This document shows, piece after piece, positions 16,864-25,346 of a stretch of 64,000 bases of DNA. The notes beneath the pieces were generated by a model. That model made no database searches and was not told the DNA's origin. It was given only the letters and a program-made list of their open reading frames with translations. Every line of letters starts with the position of its first letter. Positions within the stretch are counted from its first letter, which is position 1. A program made the translations under genes and the position numbers. Source of the DNA: Myxococcales bacterium (lineage in GTDB: Bacteria; Myxococcota_A; Polyangia; Haliangiales; Haliangiaceae); the NCBI GenBank assembly GCA_016717005.1, contig JADJUF010000039.1:744001-808000 (forward strand), in the 5' to 3' direction.

Positions 16864-18874
16864 GGGCCACCACCTCGCGCTCGCGCTCGGACAACGAGCG
16901 CCCGTCCTTCTGCAGCTCGCGCGCGACGCCGCGGACCAGGTGCGCCGCGGACACCTCGTCGCCGTCGCGCCGGGCCGCGACCACCGCCGCCAGCACCGCG
17001 TACTTGATCTGGGCGCCGGTCAGATCGATCGCGGCCAGGGCCCCGAGCGCCGGCGCGATCCGATCGACGCACGCCTCACCGCCGAGATCGCGCACGAGCT
17101 GGCGCCACAGCTGCCGGCGCTGGGTCGCGTCGGGCCGCGGCAGCTCGAGCACGTAGCGCAGCCGGCGGATGAAGGCCGGATCGATGTTGCCGCGCTTGTT
17201 CGACGTGAGGATCGCGACGCCGGCGTAGGCCTCGATCGCCTGGAGCAGGTGGTTGGTGTCGGTGTTGGCGTAGCGGTCGTGCGCGTCCTTGATCTCGGTC
17301 CGCTTGCCGAACAGCGCGTCGGCCTCGTCGAACAGGAGCACCGCGTCCATGTGCTCGGCCCGGGCCAGGATCCGCGTCAGGTTCTTGGCGGTCTCGCCGA
17401 TGTACTTGCTGATGACCGTGGCCAGCGAGATCCGGTAGAGGTTCAGGCCCAGCCCGCGCGCGATCACCTGCGCGGCCATGGTCTTGCCGGTGCCGGGCGC
17501 GCCGGTCAGCAGCATGAACAGGCCGCGCCCGCTCGGGAACATCCGGCGCAGGCCGGGCTGGCGCCAGAGCTCGTCACGGATCCCGCCCTCGTACGCGAAG
17601 TCGCGCATCCCGTCGATCACCGTCGAGGGCAGCACCAGATCGTCCCAGTCGAACGGACACTCGATGCGGCGGGCCAGCTCACCGAGGCGGTCGCCGTCGC
17701 GGTCGCGGATCACCGCCGCGGCCCGGTCGGGGCTCGCGACGTTGCGGTTCGCCACCTCGACCAGGTCGGCCGGCGTCGCGCGGTAGCGCCGGGCGAGCTC
17801 GTCGCGCTCGTCGCCGGTCCAGCCCGAGGCGGCCGGCACGATCCGCCGCCACAGCACCAGCCGCTCGGCCGGCGTCGACGGCGGCAGCGCGACGGTGACG
17901 TCGAGCGCGCCGGCCAGCGGCGCGACCACCGCGCCCGGCTCGACGCACACCGCGGTCAGCGGGAACGCCGCCGGCAGCTGCGGCCACGGTCGACGCCCGG
18001 CGGCCTCGCCGGTGAACGCCATCGCCGTCTGGGTCAAGAACGCCTGCCGGTGGGCGCGCCGCACCACCTCGGGCCAGGCGAGGTCGTCGACGCCGTCGCC
18101 GTCGATCGACAGGAGCCGGAGGCCGAGCGCCTGCGCCAGCGCCGCGGCGAAGCTGGCGCGGCCGGTGCCGGACGGCGCCCGCACGATCACCCGCACCGCG
18201 CGCGCCTCGGTCGACGAACGCCAGCGCGCCGCCAGCTCGGCCGCGACCTCGTCGATCGGCCAGCTCGGCAGCGGCGGCACCACCGCGACCGGCCGCGCCA
18301 GCGCGACCAGCGGCGCCTCGATCGCGAACGCGCCGGTGAACCAGTCGACGATCGCCGGATCGAGGATCAGGCCATCGGGCTCGCCCGGCGCCAGGTCGAC
18401 CCGCCGGACCAGCTCCCAGCGGGCCAGCGGCGAGTCGGGCGTGACCACCCGGCGCAGGCCGTGGCGACACAGCCGCGTCACCGCGGCCTCGGTCGGCACC
18501 CCGCGCCCGTCCAGCCACGCGAACGCGCCCGCGAGGTCCGGCGCCAGGGCGGCGGCCAGCAGCACGCGCACGACGTCACGCTCGCGGGCGTCGAGCCCGA
18601 ACAGGCCGGCGAGGTGCTGGAGCCGCGTGCCACCGTCGGCGACGGCGGCGTCGGCCTGCGCCCGCAGCGCGCTGAGCTCCCGGCCGCGCGGATCGGTGGC
18701 CGCCCAGGCGCGCACCGCGGCGTCCTCGTCGAGGGCGTCGACCGTCTCCGGGGCGACCGCGCGGTGCTCGCGCCACGCCAGGTCGTGGAACAGCCCGAGC
18801 TGGACCGACGCGATGATCGCGCGCAGCTCCTGGCCAGGATCGGGGGGCGTCGACGCGGTCGTCACGGTCGTCAC
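16853..18874 (-). CDS. AAA+ ATPase of the eCIS (Pvc15-like)
   Basis: This is a 673-residue protein. An N-terminal half of uncertain fold (1-430) precedes an AAA+ module with Walker A GAPGTGKT at about 458-465, Walker B LLFDEADALFGKRTEIKDAH, and the second region of homology (GNIDPAFIRRLRYVLELPRP) with arginine finger. AAA+ ATPases of this kind are conserved in eCIS clusters and are thought to act in assembly or cargo loading. I chose GTG 18874 because it forms a GTGA overlap with the DUF4255 stop; a second in-frame GTG lies three codons later. The first half also contains a degenerate P-loop-like RAPSGTGRAS, as in tandem-ATPase members. Confidence 0.87.
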   Translation of the reverse strand: MTTVTTASTPPDPGQELRAIIASVQLGLFHDLAWREHRAVAPETVDALDEDAAVRAWAATDPRGRELSALRAQADAAVADGGTRLQHLAGLFGLDARERDVVRVLLAAALAPDLAGAFAWLDGRGVPTEAAVTRLCRHGLRRVVTPDSPLARWELVRRVDLAPGEPDGLILDPAIVDWFTGAFAIEAPLVALARPVAVVPPLPSWPIDEVAAELAARWRSSTEARAVRVIVRAPSGTGRASFAAALAQALGLRLLSIDGDGVDDLAWPEVVRRAHRQAFLTQTAMAFTGEAAGRRPWPQLPAAFPLTAVCVEPGAVVAPLAGALDVTVALPPSTPAERLVLWRRIVPAASGWTGDERDELARRYRATPADLVEVANRNVASPDRAAAVIRDRDGDRLGELARRIECPFDWDDLVLPSTVIDGMRDFAYEGGIRDELWRQPGLRRMFPSGRGLFMLLTGAPGTGKTMAAQVIARGLGLNLYRISLATVISKYIGETAKNLTRILARAEHMDAVLLFDEADALFGKRTEIKDAHDRYANTDTNHLLQAIEAYAGVAILTSNKRGNIDPAFIRRLRYVLELPRPDATQRRQLWRQLVRDLGGEACVDRIAPALGALAAIDLTGAQIKYAVLAAVVAARRDGDEVSAAHLVRGVARELQKDGRSLSEREREVVAHAV

Positions 18875-20133
18875 GGCACCTGGACCCAGCGTGGCGGCGA
18901 CTCGCTGCCGTTGACGATGACCCGCACCGGCAGGTGCTCGCCCGAGGGCGCGCCGGTCGGCAGGGTGAACTCGATGGTCGAGGCCGAGGCGATCGCGAAC
19001 TCGCCGGCCGCCAGCGCGCCGAGCGTCCCGGGCGCCAGCACCATCGCCGCCACCGACACCCGGGTCACGACCGTCGCGGTCGCGTCCGCGAACAGGCCGC
19101 CGTCGATCGTGAACACCCCCGCGACCGGGCCGGTGATCGTGCGCACCGCCGGCGCGATCTGGAACGGCGTCTCGTTCGACGACACCGTCGTGGTGTGCGC
19201 GCGCCCGTCGGGCAAGGTCGCGGTGCGCGTGATCCGTACCGCCGCGGTGTAGGCGCCCGGCAGGGTCGGCAGCGCGTCGATCAGGTCCTGCACGGTGAAG
19301 TACACCTGGTCGCCCGCGCCGCTGACGCCCCAGCCGGGCCCGACGACCGCGCCGGCGGGCCACCCCGGTCCGCGCACCACCAGCTCGAGGCTGCCGCCGC
19401 CGAGGCCCGTGCCGAACACGACGACCTCGTCGCCGATCGCGGCCTGGGCCGGCTGCACCTCGATCGCGCGGGCGCTGGGCTCGCCGGGGATCGTGAACCG
19501 GACCGTGCTCCGGGACGCCGTCAGCCGCGGCAGCCCGCCGATGAACGTCTCGACGCCCCAGGTCAGGACCCGACCGGCCGCGGCGACCGGCTCCTCGGGC
19601 TCGAGCAGCACCACCGAGACCTCGTAGTAGGCCGACAGCCGCAGCGCGTGCGAGCCGGCGGTCCAGTAGCTCACCGCCTCGCTCACCGGCACGTGGCGCA
19701 GCGCGATCCGGAGCTTGTTCTCGTCGCCCACCAGCAGCGAGTCGAGGATCTTGACGCCGAGGACCTCGGTCGCGTCGTCGATCACCGGGTAGTCGTGCAG
19801 CGCCTTCACCGCCAGGCCCATGAGCTGCTGCTCGCGGTACGGCCCGTGCTCGTCGGTGGCGGTCGAGGAGGCGGTGACGACGTAGTGCAGGTTGAGCGCC
19901 AGCGGCGAGTAGCGGATCGGCGTGTCGGGGCGACCGCGCCACGGCTGGTTCTTGACCGCGGCCTCCTCCGACAGGTGGTACAGGTAGATTCCGACCGAGT
20001 TGTCCTCGGTGAACTTGTCGGGCGGCAGGCTGGTGACGTTGAGCGGCGTCGGCGACGCCGGCGACGCGGCGATCACCTCGCGCACCAGGGTCACGAGCGT
20101 GCGCGTCACGCGCGACAGGTCGAGCAGCGCCAT
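18871..20133 (-). CDS. DUF4255 tail terminator/cap protein (Pvc16-like) with IPT-like C-terminus
   Basis: This is a 420-residue protein. Residues 1-190 match DUF4255: GIYLYHLSEEAAVKNQPWRG, LALNLHYVVTAS, then YREQQLMGLAVKALHDYPVIDD. In PVC particles this domain caps the distal end of sheath and tube. The C-terminal part (about 215-420) consists of IPT/TIG-like Ig sandwiches (AQAAIGDEVVVFGTGLGGG, then IDGGLFADATATVVTR). This extension is longer than the minimal cap and might project from the particle end. It overlaps its neighbours by ATGA and GTGA. Confidence 0.85.
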   Translation of the reverse strand: MALLDLSRVTRTLVTLVREVIAASPASPTPLNVTSLPPDKFTEDNSVGIYLYHLSEEAAVKNQPWRGRPDTPIRYSPLALNLHYVVTASSTATDEHGPYREQQLMGLAVKALHDYPVIDDATEVLGVKILDSLLVGDENKLRIALRHVPVSEAVSYWTAGSHALRLSAYYEVSVVLLEPEEPVAAAGRVLTWGVETFIGGLPRLTASRSTVRFTIPGEPSARAIEVQPAQAAIGDEVVVFGTGLGGGSLELVVRGPGWPAGAVVGPGWGVSGAGDQVYFTVQDLIDALPTLPGAYTAAVRITRTATLPDGRAHTTTVSSNETPFQIAPAVRTITGPVAGVFTIDGGLFADATATVVTRVSVAAMVLAPGTLGALAAGEFAIASASTIEFTLPTGAPSGEHLPVRVIVNGSESPPRWVQVP

Positions 20134-21008
20134 CAGCGCTGCCCCAGGCCGAAGCCGCGGTGGAGGAGGCTGGCGCTGCGGGCGGGCGCGCTCGGCGCTG
20201 CGGCGCGCACGACCACGGGCGCGGGCGCGGGCGGCGCCGCCGGCATGACCTCGACGACCAGCCGGCCGATCGTCAGCGTCGGCGCGAGCACCGGCGCCGG
20301 CGCTACGACCGCGGGCGGCGCCGGCTGCAGCGCGGGCGTGGTCACGACCGGCGCGCGGACCGCGGCGGGTGGCGGCGCCACCGCGGCCGGCGGGATCGGC
20401 GCGGGCGCGATCGGGACCGACGGGACCTGCGCGGGGACCTGCGGTGTCGCCACCGGGTCGGCGATCGGCGTCGGTCGCGCCGCGCGCACGTCGAGCGGCG
20501 CGACCGCGGGCGTGGCCAGCACCAGGGCGTCGTCAGCGCGGGCGGTCGAGCGCGGCCGCTCGACCTCGACGGAGGTGACCGCCGGTCGTACGCGCGCGGG
20601 CACGCTCGACCTCGGCCTCGGCGCCGGACGTGCGGGCGGACCAACGCGCGCCGCGGCCGGCGCGGGCGGCGGCACCGGCGTCAAGGGCAGGCCCCCCACC
20701 GCGCCCGGCGTCACCGCGGCCGGGCGCGCGGGCACCGACGCCACCTCGCGCGCACGGGTCGGTGCGAGCATTGGCGGCGGCGCGATCGATGCGCCGGTGA
20801 TCGATGCACCGGCGGCCCGATGTGGCGCCGGCGCCGGCGCCGCGGCGCGGGCCGTGGGCGGCGCCATCGGCGCGACCTGCTCGACCAGCGGCGGCGCGTC
20901 GAACGGATCGTCGAGCGCGGCTGGCGCCAGCGCGACTGGCGCCAGCGCCCGGATCGGCGCGGCCCCCCCCAGCGCACGCTCGATCAGCCGACGCGCGTAG
21001 GTCGCCAC
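20133..21008 (-). CDS. Pro/Ala-rich low-complexity protein in the eCIS operon
   Basis: This is a 291-residue protein. Apart from a short N-terminal helix (ATYARRLIERAL), almost the whole chain is Ala/Pro/Val/Arg-rich and predicted to be disordered, with few hydrophobic clusters. GTG 21008 forms a TAGTG junction with the previous gene and its stop overlaps the cap gene by ATGA, so translation is well supported by context. A run of eight G (20963-20970, coding strand) falls in codons 13-16. No family is recognised. A flexible scaffold, linker or short tape-measure function is possible but unproven. Confidence 0.6.
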   Translation of the reverse strand: MATYARRLIERALGGAAPIRALAPVALAPAALDDPFDAPPLVEQVAPMAPPTARAAAPAPAPHRAAGASITGASIAPPPMLAPTRAREVASVPARPAAVTPGAVGGLPLTPVPPPAPAAARVGPPARPAPRPRSSVPARVRPAVTSVEVERPRSTARADDALVLATPAVAPLDVRAARPTPIADPVATPQVPAQVPSVPIAPAPIPPAAVAPPPAAVRAPVVTTPALQPAPPAVVAPAPVLAPTLTIGRLVVEVMPAAPPAPAPVVVRAAAPSAPARSASLLHRGFGLGQR

Positions 21009-21769
21009 TACCGGGCCCCCTGCTCGCGCTCGATCAGCTCGACGTACGCGCGGCGTCGGCCGCGCGGCAGCGACAGGATCTCGGACAGCGACCAGCCGTA
21101 GCCGCGGGCCAGGCGGTGGACCTCGGCCGCGCGCTGATCGCGCTCAGCCAGCAGCCGCGCCAGCAGGAACGACTGCACGTCGAACCGCACGGTGTGGCCC
21201 TGGCCGCACTCGGGGCAGACGGCGTCGAGGTCGGTCGAGACCAGCGGCGCGATCTCCTCGAGCGCGGCCGCGACCGTCGCGTCGTCGGCGTCTCCGACGA
21301 GCCGGCACCGCGCGAGCAGCGTGCGCTCCGGGTCTGGCGCCAGCGCCGCGGTCAGCTCGTCGAGGCCGGTCGGGATCCGCACCTCGGTGCCGTCGCTGAG
21401 CCGGTAGCGTCCGCCCGCGACCGCGACCGCGGCGCCGTCGGTCGCCTGGATCGCCGCGCACAGCGCTGACAGCTGGAAGTCGAGATCGAACTGCGCCTGG
21501 CACGCCGGGCACGTCACGGTGCTGGCGATCCGGTCGCCCAGCTCGGCGCGGTACACGGTGGCCAGCACGCGGTCGCGATCGGCCGCGGCCAGCGCCGAGG
21601 CCTGGCCCGGCGCGCAGGCGGCCCCGGCGACGTCGACCAGCAGGCGATCGACGAGCGCGATCGCCGACCAGGTGTCGGCGTCGACCACCGACTCCTCGTC
21701 GTCCCCGCGCAGCGGCCGCACGAACACGCAACCGGGCCGGTCGCCGTATGTGACCTCGATCCGACGCAT
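21008..21769 (-). CDS. baseplate-associated protein with two CxxC zinc motifs (T4 gp26-like family suspected)
   Basis: This is a 253-residue protein. It has CPAC at residues 87-90 and CPEC at 185-188, probably binding one zinc between a beta-rich N-terminus and a helical C-terminus (SFLLARLLAERDQRAAEVHRLARGYGWSLSEILSLP). The C-terminal segment resembles phage tail-assembly and baseplate proteins of the T4 gp26/gp51 group encoded just after tube genes. It starts 15 bp after the tube stop. The exact role is unsure: it could be a baseplate part or a tail assembly chaperone. The zinc site is seen directly as paired cysteines. Confidence 0.65.
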   Translation of the reverse strand: MRRIEVTYGDRPGCVFVRPLRGDDEESVVDADTWSAIALVDRLLVDVAGAACAPGQASALAAADRDRVLATVYRAELGDRIASTVTCPACQAQFDLDFQLSALCAAIQATDGAAVAVAGGRYRLSDGTEVRIPTGLDELTAALAPDPERTLLARCRLVGDADDATVAAALEEIAPLVSTDLDAVCPECGQGHTVRFDVQSFLLARLLAERDQRAAEVHRLARGYGWSLSEILSLPRGRRRAYVELIEREQGAR

Positions 21770-21784
21770 CGGGGCTCTCGACGG

Positions 21785-22285
21785 CTACCGCTCCGTCGGC
21801 TCCCCGACGCTGGTGTCGCGCTCCCAGCCCTCGTTCTCGAGCTTCATCATCTCGATCGCCACCGCGTTGGCGTTGGCGTCGAGCTCGGGCATCGCCTGGT
21901 ACTCCGACACCCAGCAGCGGTAGACCTTGTACGACTTCACCACCTGGCTGTCCTCGTTGAGCAGCTCGATGATGATGTCCTTGCGGAACTTCGACAGCGA
22001 GATCGCGCCGGCCCCGCCGACGTCGTAGACCAGGTTGGCCCACTTCTCGAACTCCTCGTCGTGGGTGAGGCCACGCTCGAGCGTGATCGACTCGAACGAG
22101 ATCGCCGCCGGCATGTGGCGCGCGGTCGACGGGTCGTTGCCCTCGCGGTGCTTGACCACCTCGACGGTCCGCTTGAGCGCGCTGCACTTGGTGACGCCCG
22201 CGACGTAGCGGCCGTCCCACTTCACGCGGAACTTGAAGTTCTTGTAGGGATCGAAGCGGTGGGTGTTGACGCTGAACTTGGCCAT
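21785..22285 (-). CDS. inner tube protein (Pvc1/gp19-like)
   Basis: This is a 166-residue tail tube protein. The sequence NTHRFDPYKNFKFRVKWDG, then CSALKRTVEVVKHREGNDPS and FEKWANLVYDVGG, is characteristic of the T4 gp19-like tube family found in eCIS, and the length is normal. The protein polymerises into hexameric rings inside the sheath and carries cargo in its lumen. GGAGGAG upstream of ATG 22285 is a strong ribosome site, as expected for a subunit made in many copies. It lies 13 bp after the sheath stop. Only one tube gene is present, whereas PVC loci have additional tube-initiator paralogues. Confidence 0.92.
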   Translation of the reverse strand: MAKFSVNTHRFDPYKNFKFRVKWDGRYVAGVTKCSALKRTVEVVKHREGNDPSTARHMPAAISFESITLERGLTHDEEFEKWANLVYDVGGAGAISLSKFRKDIIIELLNEDSQVVKSYKVYRCWVSEYQAMPELDANANAVAIEMMKLENEGWERDTSVGEPTER

Positions 22286-22298
22286 GGCGCGCTCCTCC

Positions 22299-24749
22299 TC
22301 AGGTGGCCAGCTGCTGGGCGATCTGCTGCAGGTACAGCACGACGAACTCGGCCGGCTTGAGCGGGGCGAACCCGACCCAGATGTTGACGATCCCGAGGTT
22401 CTGGTCGTTGAACGTCGTCGTCTCGCGATCGCACTTCACGAAGTACGCGTCGTTGGGCTTGACCCCCGCGAACGCGCCCTTGCGGAAGAGGTCGTGCATG
22501 AAGGCGCCGACGTTCAGGCGGACCTGGGCCCACAGGGGCTCGTCGTTGGGCTCGAACACGACCCACTTGAGGCCGCGGTACAGGCTCTCCTCGATGAACA
22601 GCGCCAGGCGCCGGATCGGGACGTACTTGTACTCGCTCGCGAAGGCGTCGGCGCCGTCCATCGTGCGCGCGCCCCACGAGATCACGCCCTCGGGGAACGA
22701 CCGGATCGCGTTGACGCCGACCGGATTGACCGCGCCGTTCTGCAGGTCCGACATCAGCAGGTCGACGCCGGTGATGCCGCGCAGATCCGCCTCGCTCCCG
22801 GCCGGCGCCTTCCAGACGCCGCGGTTCGCGTCGATGCGCGCGTACAGGCCGGCGACCGCGCCGGCGGGCCCGATCACGTGTTCGCGGCCGCTCTCGACGA
22901 TCTTGAGCCGCGGGAAGTAGACGGCGCTGTGGTCCTTGGTCAGGCCGGTGCGCAGCGCGTTGACCCCGCTCGACGCGGTCTGCGGGTCGGTCCACGACGT
23001 CGGCGGATCCATGATCAGGAACGCGCGCTCCTCGGTGCAGAACGCGCTGGCCTCGGGCCAGAGCTGCTCGAGCGGCACCGCCGCGGCGGTGTCGGTGTCG
23101 GGCGGCAGCACCAGCAGGTTCCACAGGTCGACGTCGGACCGCACGACGTTGTAGGCGGCGGTGTAGTCGGTGGCCACGGGCGCGCCGCCGTCGTTGCCGT
23201 TGACGCCGTTGGCCTGGGAGCCCAGCGCGGTGTTGCCGCTGGTGCCCAGGCTCAGGTAGCGGACGTTGGTCGCGAACCGACCGGTCATCGCCGTGCCGAT
23301 CGCCACCAGCGGGCCGGCCAGGCCGATGTTCCAGCCCAGGCCGGTGCCGGTCGGCCCGACGCCGGCGTTGTCGTCGGCGCCGGTGCTGGTGAACACCAGG
23401 CGGTTGCCCCACGCCGCCGCCGACCAGAAGAACGTCGTCGGGTTGGCCGCGGCGAACGCGTTGACCTGGTCGGCGATCGTCTTCCAGGCCGCGGCGACGC
23501 CGAGGTTGCTGGTCGCCGACTCCTGCCACAGCCGGGTCGCGCCGCCCAGCGGCGGGTTGAACGTGACGGTCCGCGCCACGGTGCCGGCGCCGGTGATCTC
23601 GTCGAGCTGGATGTTGCCGAGGTCGCTCTTGAGCAGCGACCCGACCGCGACCAGGTTCGCGGTGCTCGGCGTGAACGCGACGCCGGTCGGCCGCGGTCGC
23701 CGCGCCGCGAACGCGCCGACCTCGAGGCCGCCGCTCGATGGCCCGAGCCCGAGCGTGCTGGCCAGATCGCCCGTGGCGCTCGAGGTGACCCGCACGTCGT
23801 TGGCCGGGTTCGACCCGTTCACCGCCGCCGTGATCTGGATCAGCGTGGTCTCGGCCGGCGGGGCCCCGACCGCGGTGGGGCCGGCGAGCGCGACCACCGC
23901 GACCGCCGGGTTCGGCAGGCCGGTGATGCCCTCGGCCGTGAGCGCCGCCTGGATGTCGTCGCGGATCGCGTCGGCCAGGTTGGTGCGCGCCGCCGCCCAG
24001 CTCGCGGGCGCGACCGGCAGCGTGTCGCGCACCGTGACCGTGACCGGCTTCTTGCTGCCGATCGCGATGCGGAACTGCCGGGCGGTGACCGAGCGGGCGT
24101 TCCAGCCGGTCGCCAGCGCGGTGTGGGTCGCGGCCTCGAGCGGAGCCATCGACGTCGATACCCCCGGGAGCCCGGACGTGGCGCCGACCGCGGCGCCGTC
24201 GACCAGCTTCGAGCGCTGCGTCAGCGCCGTCGGCGCGTAGTTCGGCGACGCCGGGTCCATCGACAGGTTCAGGAACTCCTCGCGCTCGACCTTGGCGCGC
24301 GCGCCGGAGACGCTGATCTCCCAGCGGAACACCTCGAGGTTGAAGGTCGCCTCGGGCGCGGTCGTGTTGTACGTGACCGCGGCGCGGATCAGGTCGCCGA
24401 GCTGGCCGGGGTTCTTCGCGGTCAGCTTGAGCACCGCCGCGCCGGCCTCGCTCTCGAGCTCGACGGATGACTGCGCCCACCCGCTCGCGATGCGCACGAC
24501 GTAGCAGTCGGTGCCGCCGTTCATGAAGAACAGCCGCAGGTAGCGGGCCACGCTCGAGACCGCCCCGCCGTCGTCACCAAAGGTGCGGACGAAGTCAGTG
24601 TACGTGTTGATCCGGATTGGCTTCAACATCGGCCCGCTGAGCGTCCGACCGATGAAGAGCGCAGTGGACGTGCCGACACCGACGATCGTGCGAACGCCGC
24701 TGGGCACTTCCTGAACGTAGACTCCAGGGTACGTCGGACTCACAGCCAT
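22299..24749 (-). CDS. contractile sheath protein (Pvc2-4/gp18-like)
   Basis: This is an 816-residue sheath protein. The N-terminus PTYPGVYVQEVPSG is the sheath signature. The C-terminal 150 residues (VISWGARTMDGADAFASEY, then YVPIRRLALFIEESLYRGLKWVVFEPND) form the conserved sheath core that contracts around the tube. A long variable insertion of roughly 400 residues between these parts makes it bigger than many eCIS sheaths and should form surface domains. ATG 24749 has GGAGGA eight bases upstream; longer starts add no sheath homology. It is the first gene of the structural operon and the only sheath gene in the window. Confidence 0.92.
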   Translation of the reverse strand: MAVSPTYPGVYVQEVPSGVRTIVGVGTSTALFIGRTLSGPMLKPIRINTYTDFVRTFGDDGGAVSSVARYLRLFFMNGGTDCYVVRIASGWAQSSVELESEAGAAVLKLTAKNPGQLGDLIRAAVTYNTTAPEATFNLEVFRWEISVSGARAKVEREEFLNLSMDPASPNYAPTALTQRSKLVDGAAVGATSGLPGVSTSMAPLEAATHTALATGWNARSVTARQFRIAIGSKKPVTVTVRDTLPVAPASWAAARTNLADAIRDDIQAALTAEGITGLPNPAVAVVALAGPTAVGAPPAETTLIQITAAVNGSNPANDVRVTSSATGDLASTLGLGPSSGGLEVGAFAARRPRPTGVAFTPSTANLVAVGSLLKSDLGNIQLDEITGAGTVARTVTFNPPLGGATRLWQESATSNLGVAAAWKTIADQVNAFAAANPTTFFWSAAAWGNRLVFTSTGADDNAGVGPTGTGLGWNIGLAGPLVAIGTAMTGRFATNVRYLSLGTSGNTALGSQANGVNGNDGGAPVATDYTAAYNVVRSDVDLWNLLVLPPDTDTAAAVPLEQLWPEASAFCTEERAFLIMDPPTSWTDPQTASSGVNALRTGLTKDHSAVYFPRLKIVESGREHVIGPAGAVAGLYARIDANRGVWKAPAGSEADLRGITGVDLLMSDLQNGAVNPVGVNAIRSFPEGVISWGARTMDGADAFASEYKYVPIRRLALFIEESLYRGLKWVVFEPNDEPLWAQVRLNVGAFMHDLFRKGAFAGVKPNDAYFVKCDRETTTFNDQNLGIVNIWVGFAPLKPAEFVVLYLQQIAQQLAT

Positions 24750-25048
24750 GATCGTGCTCCTCCGCGAGCGAGTGCCTGCGCGACGTCCCCCCCCGGAGAA
24801 GCCGCGAACTACCACCAGCGCATTTCCGGTAGCACAGGCGTTTTCTGAGCTGCAAGCGGGAGTGTGATCCTTTTGCACGAAACCGTCGCTGCCCCTCGAT
24901 TGCTTGATCTGCCTTACATTTTCGACGTTGACCGATCCTGGCAATCCGCCGAGGAGCTCGCTCCTGACACAGCCGCGACACGTCGGCGACGCCCTGGACT
25001 GACGCGCAGCACTGGCGGTGCTGGCAGGGTCACGCGTGCTGCGATGGA
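24750..25048 (-). promoter_or_regulatory. leader and probable promoter region of the eCIS operon
   Basis: There is no supported gene here. Positions about 24820-24960 are visibly richer in A and T than the rest of the window (for example AAAATG and CAAAAGG on the minus strand), as expected for a promoter and leader of the sheath gene. A run of eight G on the transcribed-sense strand lies at 24787-24794, 38 bp before the sheath ATG. I could not assign a convincing -35/-10 pair. Confidence 0.4.
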
Positions 25049-25191
25049 GGTCGCGCGGCGGTCGCGCGGCGGTCGCGCGGAGGTCGCGCCGAGGTCGCGC
25101 CGAGGTCGCGCGGAGGTCGCGCGGAGGTCGCGCCGAGGTCGCGCCGAGGTCGCGCCGAGGTCGCGCGGAGGTCGCGCGGAGGTCGCGCGCG
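25049..25191. repeat. 13-copy tandem array of an 11-bp unit
   Basis: Thirteen perfectly phased 11-bp units of the form GGTCGCGC[G/C]G[A/C] run head to tail. Units vary almost only at positions 9 and 11: two end in GGC, five in GGA, five in CGA, and the last in GCG. The period is close to one DNA helical turn. It lies between the giant DUF4157 gene and the eCIS sheath gene. It is open in all frames simply because the unit has no stop codon, and I do not consider it coding. Positions 25192-25346 beyond it hold nothing I can identify. Confidence 0.95.
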
Positions 25192-25346
25192 CGCGCCCGC
25201 GCCGCTCAGCAGCAGTGGATCCTCCGCGCCATCCACCGCTGACGATGTCGCGACATCGACCGCCGTGACGTCGGGCGCGGCTCCGCGATCGGTGGACTGT
25301 CGACGCGATCGACGCCGTGGCCTCGACGACCCGGCGCGACCGCTCG

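Noticed and set aside
439..24749. Type VI secretion system or intact prophage
   Set aside because: There are no TssJ/L/M or ClpV genes and no capsid, portal, terminase or integrase; DUF4157, DUF4255 and the AAA+ ATPase identify an eCIS.
25049..25191. CRISPR array
   Set aside because: Units are 11 bp with no unique spacers and no cas genes.
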